Of a stretch of DNA of 14,391 nucleotides, positions 6,526-14,129 are shown piece by piece. Origin of the DNA: JANQGH01 sp039177555 (GTDB taxonomy: Bacteria > Pseudomonadota > Alphaproteobacteria > DSM-16000 > Inquilinaceae). Location: positions 1 to 14,391 of the forward strand of contig JBCDFV010000074.1 in the NCBI GenBank assembly GCA_039177555.1. The letters run 5' to 3'. The notes under the pieces were generated by a model that was given only the letters and a program-made list of their open reading frames with translations, had not been told where the DNA came from and made no database searches. The position numbers and the translations under genes are program-made. Numbering within the stretch: the first letter of the stretch is position 1; each line of letters starts with the position of its first letter.

Positions 6526-8832
6526 GTGTCTGATCTCTTCGATTTCGCCACGACGCTGGTGACGGCAGCCACGCCCTTGTTGGCGGGACCGGTCGGTCCC
6601 ATCGAGTTGCCCGACATCGACCGGCTGATGTCGAGCCGGAGAACCCAGGCCGAAAGCATCATCAACTATGCCGATGGGTCGCTTGCCGGCACGACGGCAG
6701 GCCGGCTGTCGCGCTGGACACCGTTGAACGATCTGCCGCCGCTGTTTCTTCAGGCGCTTCAGGCATCCGAGGACGAGCGGTTCTTCGACCATAACGGCGT
6801 CGATCTGCTGGCCATATCACGGGCCGCGGTTGACTGGGTGTCCAGCGGCCAACTGACGTCGGGCGGTTCGACGATCACCCAGCAGGTGATCAAGAACGTG
6901 ATGCTCGATGCGAGCCAGTCGCTCGACCGCAAGCTGCAAGAGATCATGCTGGCCGTCCAGTTGGAGGCCATGTTCGACAAGGACGAGATCTTCGAGGTCT
7001 ACGTCAACGCGATCTATTTCGGCCGCGGGCAATGGGGGGCCGGCGATGCCGCCGAGGTCTGGTTTGGCCGACCGTGGGACGCGCTCAGCGTCGGCGAGAT
7101 CGCCTTCCTGGCTGGCGTTATCCAGGCGCCCTCGGCGCTTGACCCGAACAACAACCCCGACCAGGCCGTCGCCCGCCGCAACTATGTCCTCAATCAGATG
7201 TACGATGACGGCATCATCGACCAGGAGACGCGCGATGTCGCGCTGGCCGAGCCGTTGGTTGCGAGCGAGCGGGTGTATGAGGAGCGGGTGGACAGTTGGG
7301 TCGCCCATTCGTTGAGCCGCACGCTTGACTACTATGTCGCTGAAGACGTCGCCATCCGCGGTGGTTTTGTCATTGAAACCACCGTCGACCCGGCCGTGCA
7401 GGCACGCACGAGCGAGATCGTCCAGGACTATATGGCCGGCCTGGATGGGTTCGGCATCGCCGGAACGACCAATCTCGACGACGGCCTGGACGAAACCGAC
7501 TGGGCCGAGGCCCAGGCCGTCTTGCCGAGAATACCAGTTGGATGGGCACGGGGTATCGTTACCGGCCCGCCGGCAGACGGGGCGCTGACGGTCGCTCTGG
7601 CGGACGGGACCGAGGCGTCGATTGTCTTGGACGAACAGCCCGTGGCCGCGGATGCGATCACGGCGGCGGTCGATGTCGGCTCCATTGTCACGCTTTCGCC
7701 CCTGCCCGCGGCGCCAATCGAGGCCGAGCCCAGCGACGGCGGGGCGGACGAGACAGCCGAGATCAAACCCGATGCCCTCGAAGAGGCGGTTGCCGCCGAG
7801 GAAGCGCCCGTCCGCTGGCAGCTTGAATCGATCCCGGAACGGCAGGTAGCCGTTGTCGTGATGGAGACGGATACGGGCAATATCCGCAGTCTCATTGGCG
7901 GCTATGACCCCGGACTGTCCGAGTTCGACCGCAGCAATGCCATCCGCCAACCGGGGTCCTCGATCAAGCCGTTGCTCTGGCTCGCCGCCTTAGAGGCCGG
8001 CCTTGAATACGATCAAATGGTCCTGGACCTGCCGATCGAGGTGCAGACCGCCGACGGCCGTTGGCAGCCGGCCAATTACGGTGGCGACTTTGTCGGCACC
8101 GTGCCGTTGTTCACGGCCCTTGAGCGCAGCATCAATCTGGTCGCGGCGCGCCTGGCCTACGAAATCGGCGTCGAGACCTTTGCCAGCATGGCCGAGCGAG
8201 CCGGCGCCTATCCGCCGGGCGAGATGGAACTGGTGCTGTCGTCGGCGCTGGGCAGCATCGGCACGACGCCCGTCTCCATGGCTGGCGCCTATGCCACCAT
8301 CGCCAATGGGGGCGTGCCGGTCCGCCCGACGCTGGTCAGCTCCATTCGCGATCCGTTGACCGGCAACGCGGTTTGGCAACCGCAGCCAGGTTGGGGGATG
8401 CCGTCGCCGGTCGCCGAGCCGATTACCGATCCGGAGTTGATCGACCATCTGACGTCGATGATGCGCGGCGTGACCACGCGCGGAACGGCGGCGCGATCCT
8501 TCGCCAGCTTTGCCCACCCGGTTGCCGGCAAGACCGGCACCAGCCAGGATTTCCGCGATGCCTGGTTCATCGGCTTCACGCCGGAGATGGTCGTCGCGGT
8601 CTGGGTCGGACGGGACGACAATCAGCCGATGGGTCGCGGCGATGCCGGCGGCGTTCTGGCCGCGCCGTTGGCGGCGGAACTGTTCGCGATGCTTTACGAG
8701 GACGGCGTGGTGACACAAGACGCCAACTGGCAGCTGCTGGCCGCGCGGGAAGGGGCGTCGGGCGTCATCGGTCTGGGCGAGACTGGACCCTCGAATGCCG
8801 GCCAGTTCACAGGCACCGGCGGCCTTTACTAA
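6526..8832 (+). CDS. mrcA: Class A penicillin-binding protein (PBP1a-type transglycosylase/transpeptidase)
   Basis: A 768-aa bifunctional peptidoglycan synthase acting on the periplasmic face. The GT51 glycosyltransferase shows EDERFFDHNGVD (catalytic Glu82), GGSTITQQ at 113-120, RKLQEIMLAVQLE, YFGRGQWGAGDAAE and FLAGVIQAPSALDP. Residues of about 339-445 form a PBP1a-like OB insert with an acidic linker. The transpeptidase has SSIK (Ser478, Lys481), SIN at 535-537 and KTGT at 669-672, then WFIGFTPEMVVAVWVGRDD. GTG at 6526 is the most upstream start allowed, since an in-frame TGA lies at 6502-6504; its ribosome-binding site is weak. The N-terminus is odd: only a modest hydrophobic stretch (about 7-24) with no basic residues before it, where the family normally has a clear membrane anchor. 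The next gene begins 23 nt downstream. Confidence 0.92.
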   Translation: MSDLFDFATTLVTAATPLLAGPVGPIELPDIDRLMSSRRTQAESIINYADGSLAGTTAGRLSRWTPLNDLPPLFLQALQASEDERFFDHNGVDLLAISRAAVDWVSSGQLTSGGSTITQQVIKNVMLDASQSLDRKLQEIMLAVQLEAMFDKDEIFEVYVNAIYFGRGQWGAGDAAEVWFGRPWDALSVGEIAFLAGVIQAPSALDPNNNPDQAVARRNYVLNQMYDDGIIDQETRDVALAEPLVASERVYEERVDSWVAHSLSRTLDYYVAEDVAIRGGFVIETTVDPAVQARTSEIVQDYMAGLDGFGIAGTTNLDDGLDETDWAEAQAVLPRIPVGWARGIVTGPPADGALTVALADGTEASIVLDEQPVAADAITAAVDVGSIVTLSPLPAAPIEAEPSDGGADETAEIKPDALEEAVAAEEAPVRWQLESIPERQVAVVVMETDTGNIRSLIGGYDPGLSEFDRSNAIRQPGSSIKPLLWLAALEAGLEYDQMVLDLPIEVQTADGRWQPANYGGDFVGTVPLFTALERSINLVAARLAYEIGVETFASMAERAGAYPPGEMELVLSSALGSIGTTPVSMAGAYATIANGGVPVRPTLVSSIRDPLTGNAVWQPQPGWGMPSPVAEPITDPELIDHLTSMMRGVTTRGTAARSFASFAHPVAGKTGTSQDFRDAWFIGFTPEMVVAVWVGRDDNQPMGRGDAGGVLAAPLAAELFAMLYEDGVVTQDANWQLLAAREGASGVIGLGETGPSNAGQFTGTGGLY

Positions 8833-8855
8833 GCGCGCGGGTTGCAGGAGCCATC

Positions 8856-10310
8856 ATGTCAGTCTTTGCCCGTGCCGCAACGGTCGGCGTCCTATTCAGC
8901 CTTGCTCTGCCGTTCGTTTCACAGCAGGCACAGTCCCAGACACCCGACGCGCTTGACCAACTACGCGCCCTTTTGCCTTCGGACTCGGCCCTGGCCTTTG
9001 GCGAGCGGCTGGACGGTGCCGAGGGCACGGTGCTGGAAGATGTTGTTGTCGACCTGATCTGGCGTTCGTCTCGCATCCGTGCCGATCGCCTGGTGCTCGC
9101 GACCGAGGCGGGCGACCTGACGGTCGACCTGGAAGGGGTCGTCCTGCGCAACGCGAGCGGGTCCTTGGCGGGCGATCGCCTGACGTTCGATGCCAACGCG
9201 GCCGCGGTTCTGCGGTCGTGGGCCGAGGTCGAGGCGCCGAATGAGGATGTCGAAGACGACGAAGCGGCACCGGCGGGTGACACGGAAGCGGACCTTCCGC
9301 CCGGTAGTTTGTCGGCCAAGAACCTGACGATCCGCACGACCGCGCAGCCGCCGACCCAAGGGTGGTTCGCTGGCGATGTATTGGCGGAAGGTCTGACCTC
9401 CACCGCCGTCGAGCGGGTGGAGTTCGGCAATCTCGTCGCCTATGCGGCCGGGCGATTTCAGGCCGGCCGTATGGTCGTGGAGGGGATCGACATCGGCTGG
9501 CTGTCCCAGCTTTCCGGTGTGGACGACATCATCGGCGGCCGCCTGCCGGAAGGCGGCATGTCTTTGACGCTCGAAGACATGATGGCACTTGATGCGACGG
9601 GTCAGCCCTTCTTCGAGGTTGGCCATCTGCGGGCCTTCGTCGACGGTGAGCCGGCACCGCAGGTCGAAGCCGGCGCTAGCGAGACGGATGAAGCGGACGA
9701 GGCGGTGCCGGTTGGGCGTCTCACGGTCGACTTTGCCATCGATGACTTTGCGCTGCCGATCGACACGCTCCGCCCTCTGCCGATTGCCGAGGAACTGGCG
9801 CTCGTCGCGCCGGAGACACTGAGGGGCAGTGTCCAGTTCGCCGGCACGATCGATGGCCCGGGCCAGCGGCTGTCGATTGAAACCGGACTGATCGATTTGG
9901 CGGATGTCGCTTTCATCGAGGGGTCGTTGGAGCTGGCCGATGTGAGCTTCGCGCCCGACGCCCCGCAAATGCCGCTGGCCCTGATCCAGTTGCCCGGCTC
10001 CATCCCGATGTTCTCGATCGCCGGCGGCCAGCTCGACCTTGAGGATCATGGCCTCCTTTTAGGCCTCGAAGCCCAAGGCGTGCCGCCGCTTTCGGCGACG
10101 GTCGACAGCCTGTCGACGCGCCTGTCCAATCGTCTGCCGATGCTGTCGGGCCGCCTTGACGGCATTTTGGCCTGGTTGCAAGCCTTTGAGTCCGATGGGC
10201 GCGGAACGGTTCGGATTGAACCGGCGACGCCGGCGCCGGTCGTCGAGCTGCTGAGCATGATGCTGATCAATCCCGACGGCGTGGTCGATCGCCTTGGCCT
10301 GTCCAGCTAG
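8856..10310 (+). CDS. Exported protein of unknown function
   Basis: A 484-aa protein. The start is the ATG at 8856, with CAGGAG 5 nt upstream and 23 nt after the PBP stop; the frame is open further upstream, but that part only overlaps the PBP gene. Residues 1-27 form a signal peptide (Arg6, hydrophobic core VGVLFSLALPFV, then SQQAQSQ). The mature part is rich in short alternating hydrophobic/Asp-Gly segments such as GTVLEDVVVDLIW, AGDLTVDLEGVVL and GRLTVDFAIDDFALP, suggesting repeated beta-strands. Two acidic low-complexity linkers lie at about 124-150 and 267-288. No catalytic motif is seen. The pattern recalls AsmA-like or DUF2125/DUF945-type periplasmic beta proteins, but I cannot assign it. 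Position between a PBP and opgG suggests an envelope role. Confidence 0.82.
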   Translation: MSVFARAATVGVLFSLALPFVSQQAQSQTPDALDQLRALLPSDSALAFGERLDGAEGTVLEDVVVDLIWRSSRIRADRLVLATEAGDLTVDLEGVVLRNASGSLAGDRLTFDANAAAVLRSWAEVEAPNEDVEDDEAAPAGDTEADLPPGSLSAKNLTIRTTAQPPTQGWFAGDVLAEGLTSTAVERVEFGNLVAYAAGRFQAGRMVVEGIDIGWLSQLSGVDDIIGGRLPEGGMSLTLEDMMALDATGQPFFEVGHLRAFVDGEPAPQVEAGASETDEADEAVPVGRLTVDFAIDDFALPIDTLRPLPIAEELALVAPETLRGSVQFAGTIDGPGQRLSIETGLIDLADVAFIEGSLELADVSFAPDAPQMPLALIQLPGSIPMFSIAGGQLDLEDHGLLLGLEAQGVPPLSATVDSLSTRLSNRLPMLSGRLDGILAWLQAFESDGRGTVRIEPATPAPVVELLSMMLINPDGVVDRLGLSS

Positions 10311-10393
10311 CCCAATCATCATCGCGCGCTTGCCGCACCGGTGCCCGGATTGCCAGGACAGTAACTGCAACCACCAATGGGTTGAGGATTGCC

Positions 10394-11935
10394 GTGCCCC
10401 TTCGCCGACGTAGCTTTCTGGCATCTGCGGCCGCGGCCGGTTCCGCCTTTGGCCTTGGCATCAGGGCCAGTTCGGCCCAGCCGTCCGGCGGGTTTTCCTT
10501 CGACGATGTGATTGCCGAGGCACAGGCCCGCGCGGCGGCCCCCCATATCGAAGCGAGGCCGTTGGTCGGCCCGTTTTGGCGCGGCTTGAACTATGATCAG
10601 CACCGTGCGATCCGGTTCCTGCCCGACCAGGCCTTGTGGCGGAACGATGGGCATCTCAGCCTCCAGTTCTTCCATGTCGGCCTATTCTTCCAGCACCCGG
10701 TGATGATTAACCTGGTCGAAAACGGCCAGGCGGCGCCGCTGTCCTTCGATCCCGATCATTTCGACTATGGTTGGTTGGACGTGCCGGACCATGCCGAAGA
10801 CCCGACCGGCTATGCCGGGTTTCGGGTTCACTATCCCATCAACACCCCCGACTGGGCGGACGAGTTCGCGGTGTTTTTGGGGGCCAGCTATTTCCGGCTG
10901 ATCGGGCGCGATCAGGCCTATGGCATTTCCGCGCGCGGACTGGCCGTCGACACCGCCGAGCCCGGGCCGGAGGAGTTTCCAGCCTTCACCGACTATTGGA
11001 TCGAAGTGCCGGAGCCCGACGCGACCGAGCTGACCGTTATGGCCCTGCTCGACAGTCCCAGTGTTGCCGGCGCCTATCGCTTTCGGCTGCAGCCGGGTGG
11101 CCGGACCATCGCCGAGGTCGACGCCGCTTTGTTCACGCGACGGCAGGCCAAGTTCGGCATCGCGCCGCTTACCAGCATGTTCATGAAGGGCGAGATGTCG
11201 GACGATCGTTTCGACGATTTCCGGCCCGAAATCCATGATTCCGATGGCTTGAGCGTCCTGACGGCCAACGGCGAATGGCTCTGGCGGCCCTTGACCAACC
11301 GGCGCGTCCTGCAAACCACCTCGTTTCTGGACCGCGACGTTCAGGGTTTCGGCCTATTCCAGCGCGACCGCAGCTTCGCCAGCTATCAAGACCTCGAGGC
11401 GCGCTACGATCGCCGGCCCAGCCTTTGGGTCGAACCGACACGACCCTTCGGTCCCGGACGGGTGGAACTTGTCGAGATCCCAACCGAACGGGAGATCGAG
11501 GACAACATCGTCGCCTATTGGGTGCCGGACGCGCCCTTGGGCCCAGGCGGCCGGCTGGATGTGTCCTACCGCCTGTCGGCGATCGGCGACGACACGTCGA
11601 TCCCACCGATCGGCAGGACGATTTCCAACCGCGTCGGCACGGACCGCCGGCCCGGCATCGAGGATCAGATCCCGCCGGACGGAAGGCTGTTCGTCATCGA
11701 CTTTGCCGGCGGCGAGCTGGCGTCGATTGGCGCCGACCAGCCCGTCGAGCCGGTCGTCGAAGCGTCGACCGGCAGGCTCGCCAACGTCACTGCGGTGCGT
11801 AACGAGCCCGCGCGCGGCTGGCGGGTCTTCTTCGACCTGCTGCCCGACGGCACCCTGCCGTGTGAACTTCGCTGTCGGCTGGTCTTGGGCGTGCGTCCGA
11901 TCACCGAGACCTGGTCGCTTCTCTGGCTGCCGTGA
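10394..11935 (+). CDS. opgG: Periplasmic glucan protein, OpgG/OpgD (MdoG) family, probable Tat substrate
   Basis: A 513-aa OpgG/OpgD family protein, which shapes or cleaves osmoregulated periplasmic beta-glucans. Family blocks are strong: LGASYFR, YGISARGLAVDTA, EEFPAFTDYWIE, LLDSPSVAGAYRF, GIAPLTSMF, EIHDSDGLS, GEWLWRPL, GFGLFQRDR, RPSLWVEP, ETWSLLWLP. The GTG at 10394 has GAGGA 5 nt upstream; an in-frame TTG at 10382 would bury that site. The N-terminus RRRSFLASAAAAG at 4-16 is a twin-arginine-like signal with cleavage near residue 28, as in OpgD rather than OpgG. From memory, E. coli OpgD uses D300 and D388 as catalytic residues; D282 (HDSD) and D370 (IEDNIV) have the same 88-residue spacing. 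The glucosyltransferase OpgH is absent from the window. It is 83 nt from the upstream gene. Confidence 0.92.
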   Translation: MPLRRRSFLASAAAAGSAFGLGIRASSAQPSGGFSFDDVIAEAQARAAAPHIEARPLVGPFWRGLNYDQHRAIRFLPDQALWRNDGHLSLQFFHVGLFFQHPVMINLVENGQAAPLSFDPDHFDYGWLDVPDHAEDPTGYAGFRVHYPINTPDWADEFAVFLGASYFRLIGRDQAYGISARGLAVDTAEPGPEEFPAFTDYWIEVPEPDATELTVMALLDSPSVAGAYRFRLQPGGRTIAEVDAALFTRRQAKFGIAPLTSMFMKGEMSDDRFDDFRPEIHDSDGLSVLTANGEWLWRPLTNRRVLQTTSFLDRDVQGFGLFQRDRSFASYQDLEARYDRRPSLWVEPTRPFGPGRVELVEIPTEREIEDNIVAYWVPDAPLGPGGRLDVSYRLSAIGDDTSIPPIGRTISNRVGTDRRPGIEDQIPPDGRLFVIDFAGGELASIGADQPVEPVVEASTGRLANVTAVRNEPARGWRVFFDLLPDGTLPCELRCRLVLGVRPITETWSLLWLP

Positions 11936-11987
11936 GCGTCACAAGTCTGCCATCCGCTTGACGCCGGGTGGCTTTGCCGGCCAAGCT

Positions 11988-12009
11988 GGCGCGTCCCGAA
12001 ACGCGCGCC
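11988..12009 (+). other. GC-rich stem-loop between opgG and the sulfatase-like gene
   Basis: GCGCGT (11989-11994) and ACGCGC (12001-12006) form a perfect 6-bp stem around the loop CCCGAA. No U-tract follows, so it is not a classical intrinsic terminator; it may attenuate or stabilise mRNA. It lies in the 158-bp spacer and helps argue that the next gene starts near 12094 rather than at the GTG at 11968. Confidence 0.3.
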
Positions 12010-12093
12010 AAATGCCGGGCCAACTCTCGGGAGATTTTGTCAGGAATCCCTCGTGGCGGCCCGGCCCGAGGTTCGGGATGGAATGCGCTTGTG

Positions 12094-13749
12094 ATGATTG
12101 ATCGGTGGAAGGGGGCGGAGGCGACAGGACGCGCGCGTCTTGAATGGCCCCAGATCGTTGCCGCGCTGATCCTCCTGAACCTGCTGCTCGTCCTGCCGGA
12201 TCGACCGTCGGAGCTGACGGCTGGTTTTCCCTTCCGGATCGCGCCGGAACTCCCGTTCATCGTGTTGGCCTTGGTGTTGGTGCGCGGTTGGCCCGGGACC
12301 CTTCTGCGGTGGGCGGCCGTTCTCTTCGTCGTTGCGTCGATGGTATTCAGCGTCGCCGACCTGGTCATGCGCGCCTCGTTGGATCGACCGTTCAAGCCGC
12401 TGTTGGATCTGCACCTTGCGTCTGCTGGCTGGGATCTGGTCGCGGGCACGGTGGGTCCGTTCTCCGCCGTGTTGATCGCAATCGCGCTGGGCGGCGGCTT
12501 GGTCTTGGGGGCCATCGGGTGCATCTGGGCAACCCGACGATTGGCGTCGATTGCGGTTTCTGTCCGGCGCAACGCGTTCGCCGGTGCTGCTGGAGTGGCC
12601 GCGGTTGCGACGGTCGTGGTGGCGGCGATGGGTCCAATACCGATCCGGTTCGAGGCCTCAACCTCGCTTGTGCGCCATGCCGAGCAGATGGCCCGCGACA
12701 TCGAGGTCCGGCGGGCGTTTGCGGTCGACACGGCCCCCGATCGATTGTCCGAGGCGGCCCCTGCCGACCTGCTGGCGGGCCTTGCCGGACGGGACGTGCT
12801 GCTGTTCTTCGTGGAGTCCTATGGTCGATCGGCGATCGAGGACCCGCGCTACCGTCCGACCCTGGCGCCGGCGCTCGGCAGTCTCGACGATGCCGTGACC
12901 GAGGTTGGTGCCGGCATCCGGTCCGCATGGCTGACGTCGCCAATCTCCGGCGGCCAAAGCTGGCTGGCCCACGCTACCTTGCTGTCCGGCCTCTGGATCG
13001 ACAGCCAGCGTCGCTATGAGGCGCTGTTGACCAGTGGCCGCCAGACGCTGGTCCACGCTTTCGCCGACGCCGGTTGGCGCACGGTGGCGGTGATGCCGGC
13101 GATCAGCCAGGCTTGGCCGCAGGGCACCTTCTATGGCTATGATCGGATCTACGCGGCTGCCGACCTCGGCTATGCCGGCGACCCGTTCAACTGGGTCACC
13201 ATGCCCGACCAGTACACGCTGTCGGCACTGGAAAGGTTTGAGCTTGCGGCCGAGGGCCGCGCCCCCGTAATGGCCGAGGTCGCGCTCATCTCCAGCCACG
13301 CGCCATGGACGCCGATCGCCGAACTGGTGCCGTGGGACGAGGTCGGCGACGGGTCCGTGTTCAACCGCTGGGCCAATGAGGGCGATCCGCCGGCGGTGGT
13401 CTGGCAGGATTTCGATCGCGTCAGAGCCCAATATGTGCTGGCGGTGGAGTACGCGATCCGGAATTTGGCCTCGTACCTTCAGAATTACCTGGACGATGAC
13501 ACGGTCGTCGTCATTTTGGGCGACCACCAGCCGGCGCCCCTGATCACCGGCGAGGACGCCTCGCGCGACGTGCCGATCCACATCATCAGCCGTGACAGCG
13601 ACGTCCTGAGTGCCCTGGACGCTTGGCACTGGACCGATGCGGCCGATCCGACGCCAACGGCGCCTGTCATGCGCATGGACGCGTTCCGCGACGCTTTCCT
13701 GGACGTCTTCACGCCGTCCGCCGCCTCGATCGCCAGCAGCCAACCCTGA
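12094..13749 (+). CDS. Membrane-anchored sulfatase/alkaline phosphatase-fold hydrolase or transferase (OpgB/LtaS-like)
   Basis: A 551-aa protein with about five N-terminal membrane helices (roughly 18-36, 50-64, 71-92, 121-146 and 161-180) followed by an extracytoplasmic alkaline-phosphatase-superfamily domain. Metal-site residues are visible: Glu241 in LLFFVESYGRS, His402 in LISSHAPW, and Asp477-His478 in VVILGDHQPAP. The nucleophile region reads PISGGQSWLAHATLLSGL, so Ser289 (or a nearby Thr) would act where sulfatases use Cys/Ser and LtaS uses Thr. This layout is that of phosphoglycerol or phosphoethanolamine transferases such as OpgB and LtaS. The frame is open from GTG 11968, but GGATGGAA before GTG 12091/ATG 12094 and the start of membrane-protein character favour the later start. 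Downstream of opgG, a role adding charged substituents to glucans is plausible but unproven. Confidence 0.82.
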   Translation: MIDRWKGAEATGRARLEWPQIVAALILLNLLLVLPDRPSELTAGFPFRIAPELPFIVLALVLVRGWPGTLLRWAAVLFVVASMVFSVADLVMRASLDRPFKPLLDLHLASAGWDLVAGTVGPFSAVLIAIALGGGLVLGAIGCIWATRRLASIAVSVRRNAFAGAAGVAAVATVVVAAMGPIPIRFEASTSLVRHAEQMARDIEVRRAFAVDTAPDRLSEAAPADLLAGLAGRDVLLFFVESYGRSAIEDPRYRPTLAPALGSLDDAVTEVGAGIRSAWLTSPISGGQSWLAHATLLSGLWIDSQRRYEALLTSGRQTLVHAFADAGWRTVAVMPAISQAWPQGTFYGYDRIYAAADLGYAGDPFNWVTMPDQYTLSALERFELAAEGRAPVMAEVALISSHAPWTPIAELVPWDEVGDGSVFNRWANEGDPPAVVWQDFDRVRAQYVLAVEYAIRNLASYLQNYLDDDTVVVILGDHQPAPLITGEDASRDVPIHIISRDSDVLSALDAWHWTDAADPTPTAPVMRMDAFRDAFLDVFTPSAASIASSQP

Positions 13750-13862
13750 ACGCCGGCCTGCCGCATGGACGAATGTCAAATTGGCGTTCGCCTTGGCCGG
13801 CATCGGATTTTATCTGATCTGCGACATCAGGCGCGCACGCGTCGGCTCAGGGGACGGCAGCG

Positions 13863-13898
13863 ATGGATCAGATCGGCATTGGCATCATCGGCACCGGC
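13863..13898 (+). pseudogene. Possible 5' remnant of a Gfo/Idh/MocA-type oxidoreductase gene
   Basis: ATG at 13863 reads MDQIGIGIIGTG and then a TGA at 13899-13901, followed in frame by YGG. The GxGxxG-like Rossmann start of NAD(P)-dependent Gfo/Idh/MocA dehydrogenases looks like this, and TGA may replace a sense codon. Only 12 residues support it, no further conserved segment follows, and it is antisense to another small reading frame, so chance is quite possible. Confidence 0.25.
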
Positions 13899-13987
13899 TG
13901 ATACGGCGGCAATCCGGGCGCAACGAGGGCCTGCGTCATGAAGGGCACCAGCCAGCTTTTCGGCACGCGTCGAGACGCGGTCGTCAT
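13868..13987 (-). CDS. Small proline-rich reading frame, 39 aa
   Basis: ATG at 13987 on the - strand is preceded by GGGGGAG with a 5-nt gap, an unusually good ribosome-binding site for a spacer. The product starts MTTASRRVPKSWLVPFMTQA and ends in a Pro/Met-rich tail (PGLPPYQPVPMMPMPI). No family is recognised and there is no signal peptide or membrane helix. The AT-rich block at 14030-14120 could carry its promoter. It may be a real small protein or a chance frame. Confidence 0.3.
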   Translation of the reverse strand: MTTASRRVPKSWLVPFMTQALVAPGLPPYQPVPMMPMPI

Positions 13988-14050
13988 GGTGGCTCCCCCA
14001 CTGAACTCAATCTCGCTCGAGTTTATTCATGAAGAAAAAGAATTGTTAAT

Positions 14051-14079
14051 TTGACAAAAAGAGATCTATTTCATAGGTA
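14051..14079 (+). promoter_or_regulatory. Possible promoter of the VOC-family gene
   Basis: A perfect TTGACA (14051-14056) is followed after 17 nt by TAGGTA (14074-14079), a weak -10 match, in a strongly AT-rich block (about 14030-14120) within GC-rich DNA. It would give a leader of about 45 nt before the GTG at 14130. Confidence 0.4.
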
Positions 14080-14088
14080 TGTGAAATA
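14067..14088. promoter_or_regulatory. Inverted repeat over the -10 region, operator-like
   Basis: TATTTCA (14067-14073) and TGAAATA (14082-14088) are perfect inverted arms around an 8-nt centre, which itself contributes to CATA-GG-TATG (14072-14081). The dyad covers the predicted -10 box of the VOC gene, the usual place for a repressor. The stem is A/T-rich and a poor terminator. Confidence 0.35.
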
Positions 14089-14129
14089 AAAAAGCCAAAA
14101 AGTCCTATATATTTATTGAGGAAAGCGCA

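Noticed and set aside
8373..8855. N-terminal extension of the exported unknown protein
   Set aside because: It overlaps the transpeptidase end of the PBP gene, whereas ATG 8856 gives a proper signal peptide and ribosome-binding site.
11988..12009. Intrinsic terminator after opgG
   Set aside because: The stem is real but no U-run follows, so it was reported only as a stem-loop.
13802..13818. Hairpin ATCGGAT-TTT-ATCTGAT after the sulfatase-like gene as a terminator
   Set aside because: The stem contains a G-U pair and no T-tract follows; it is too weak to call.
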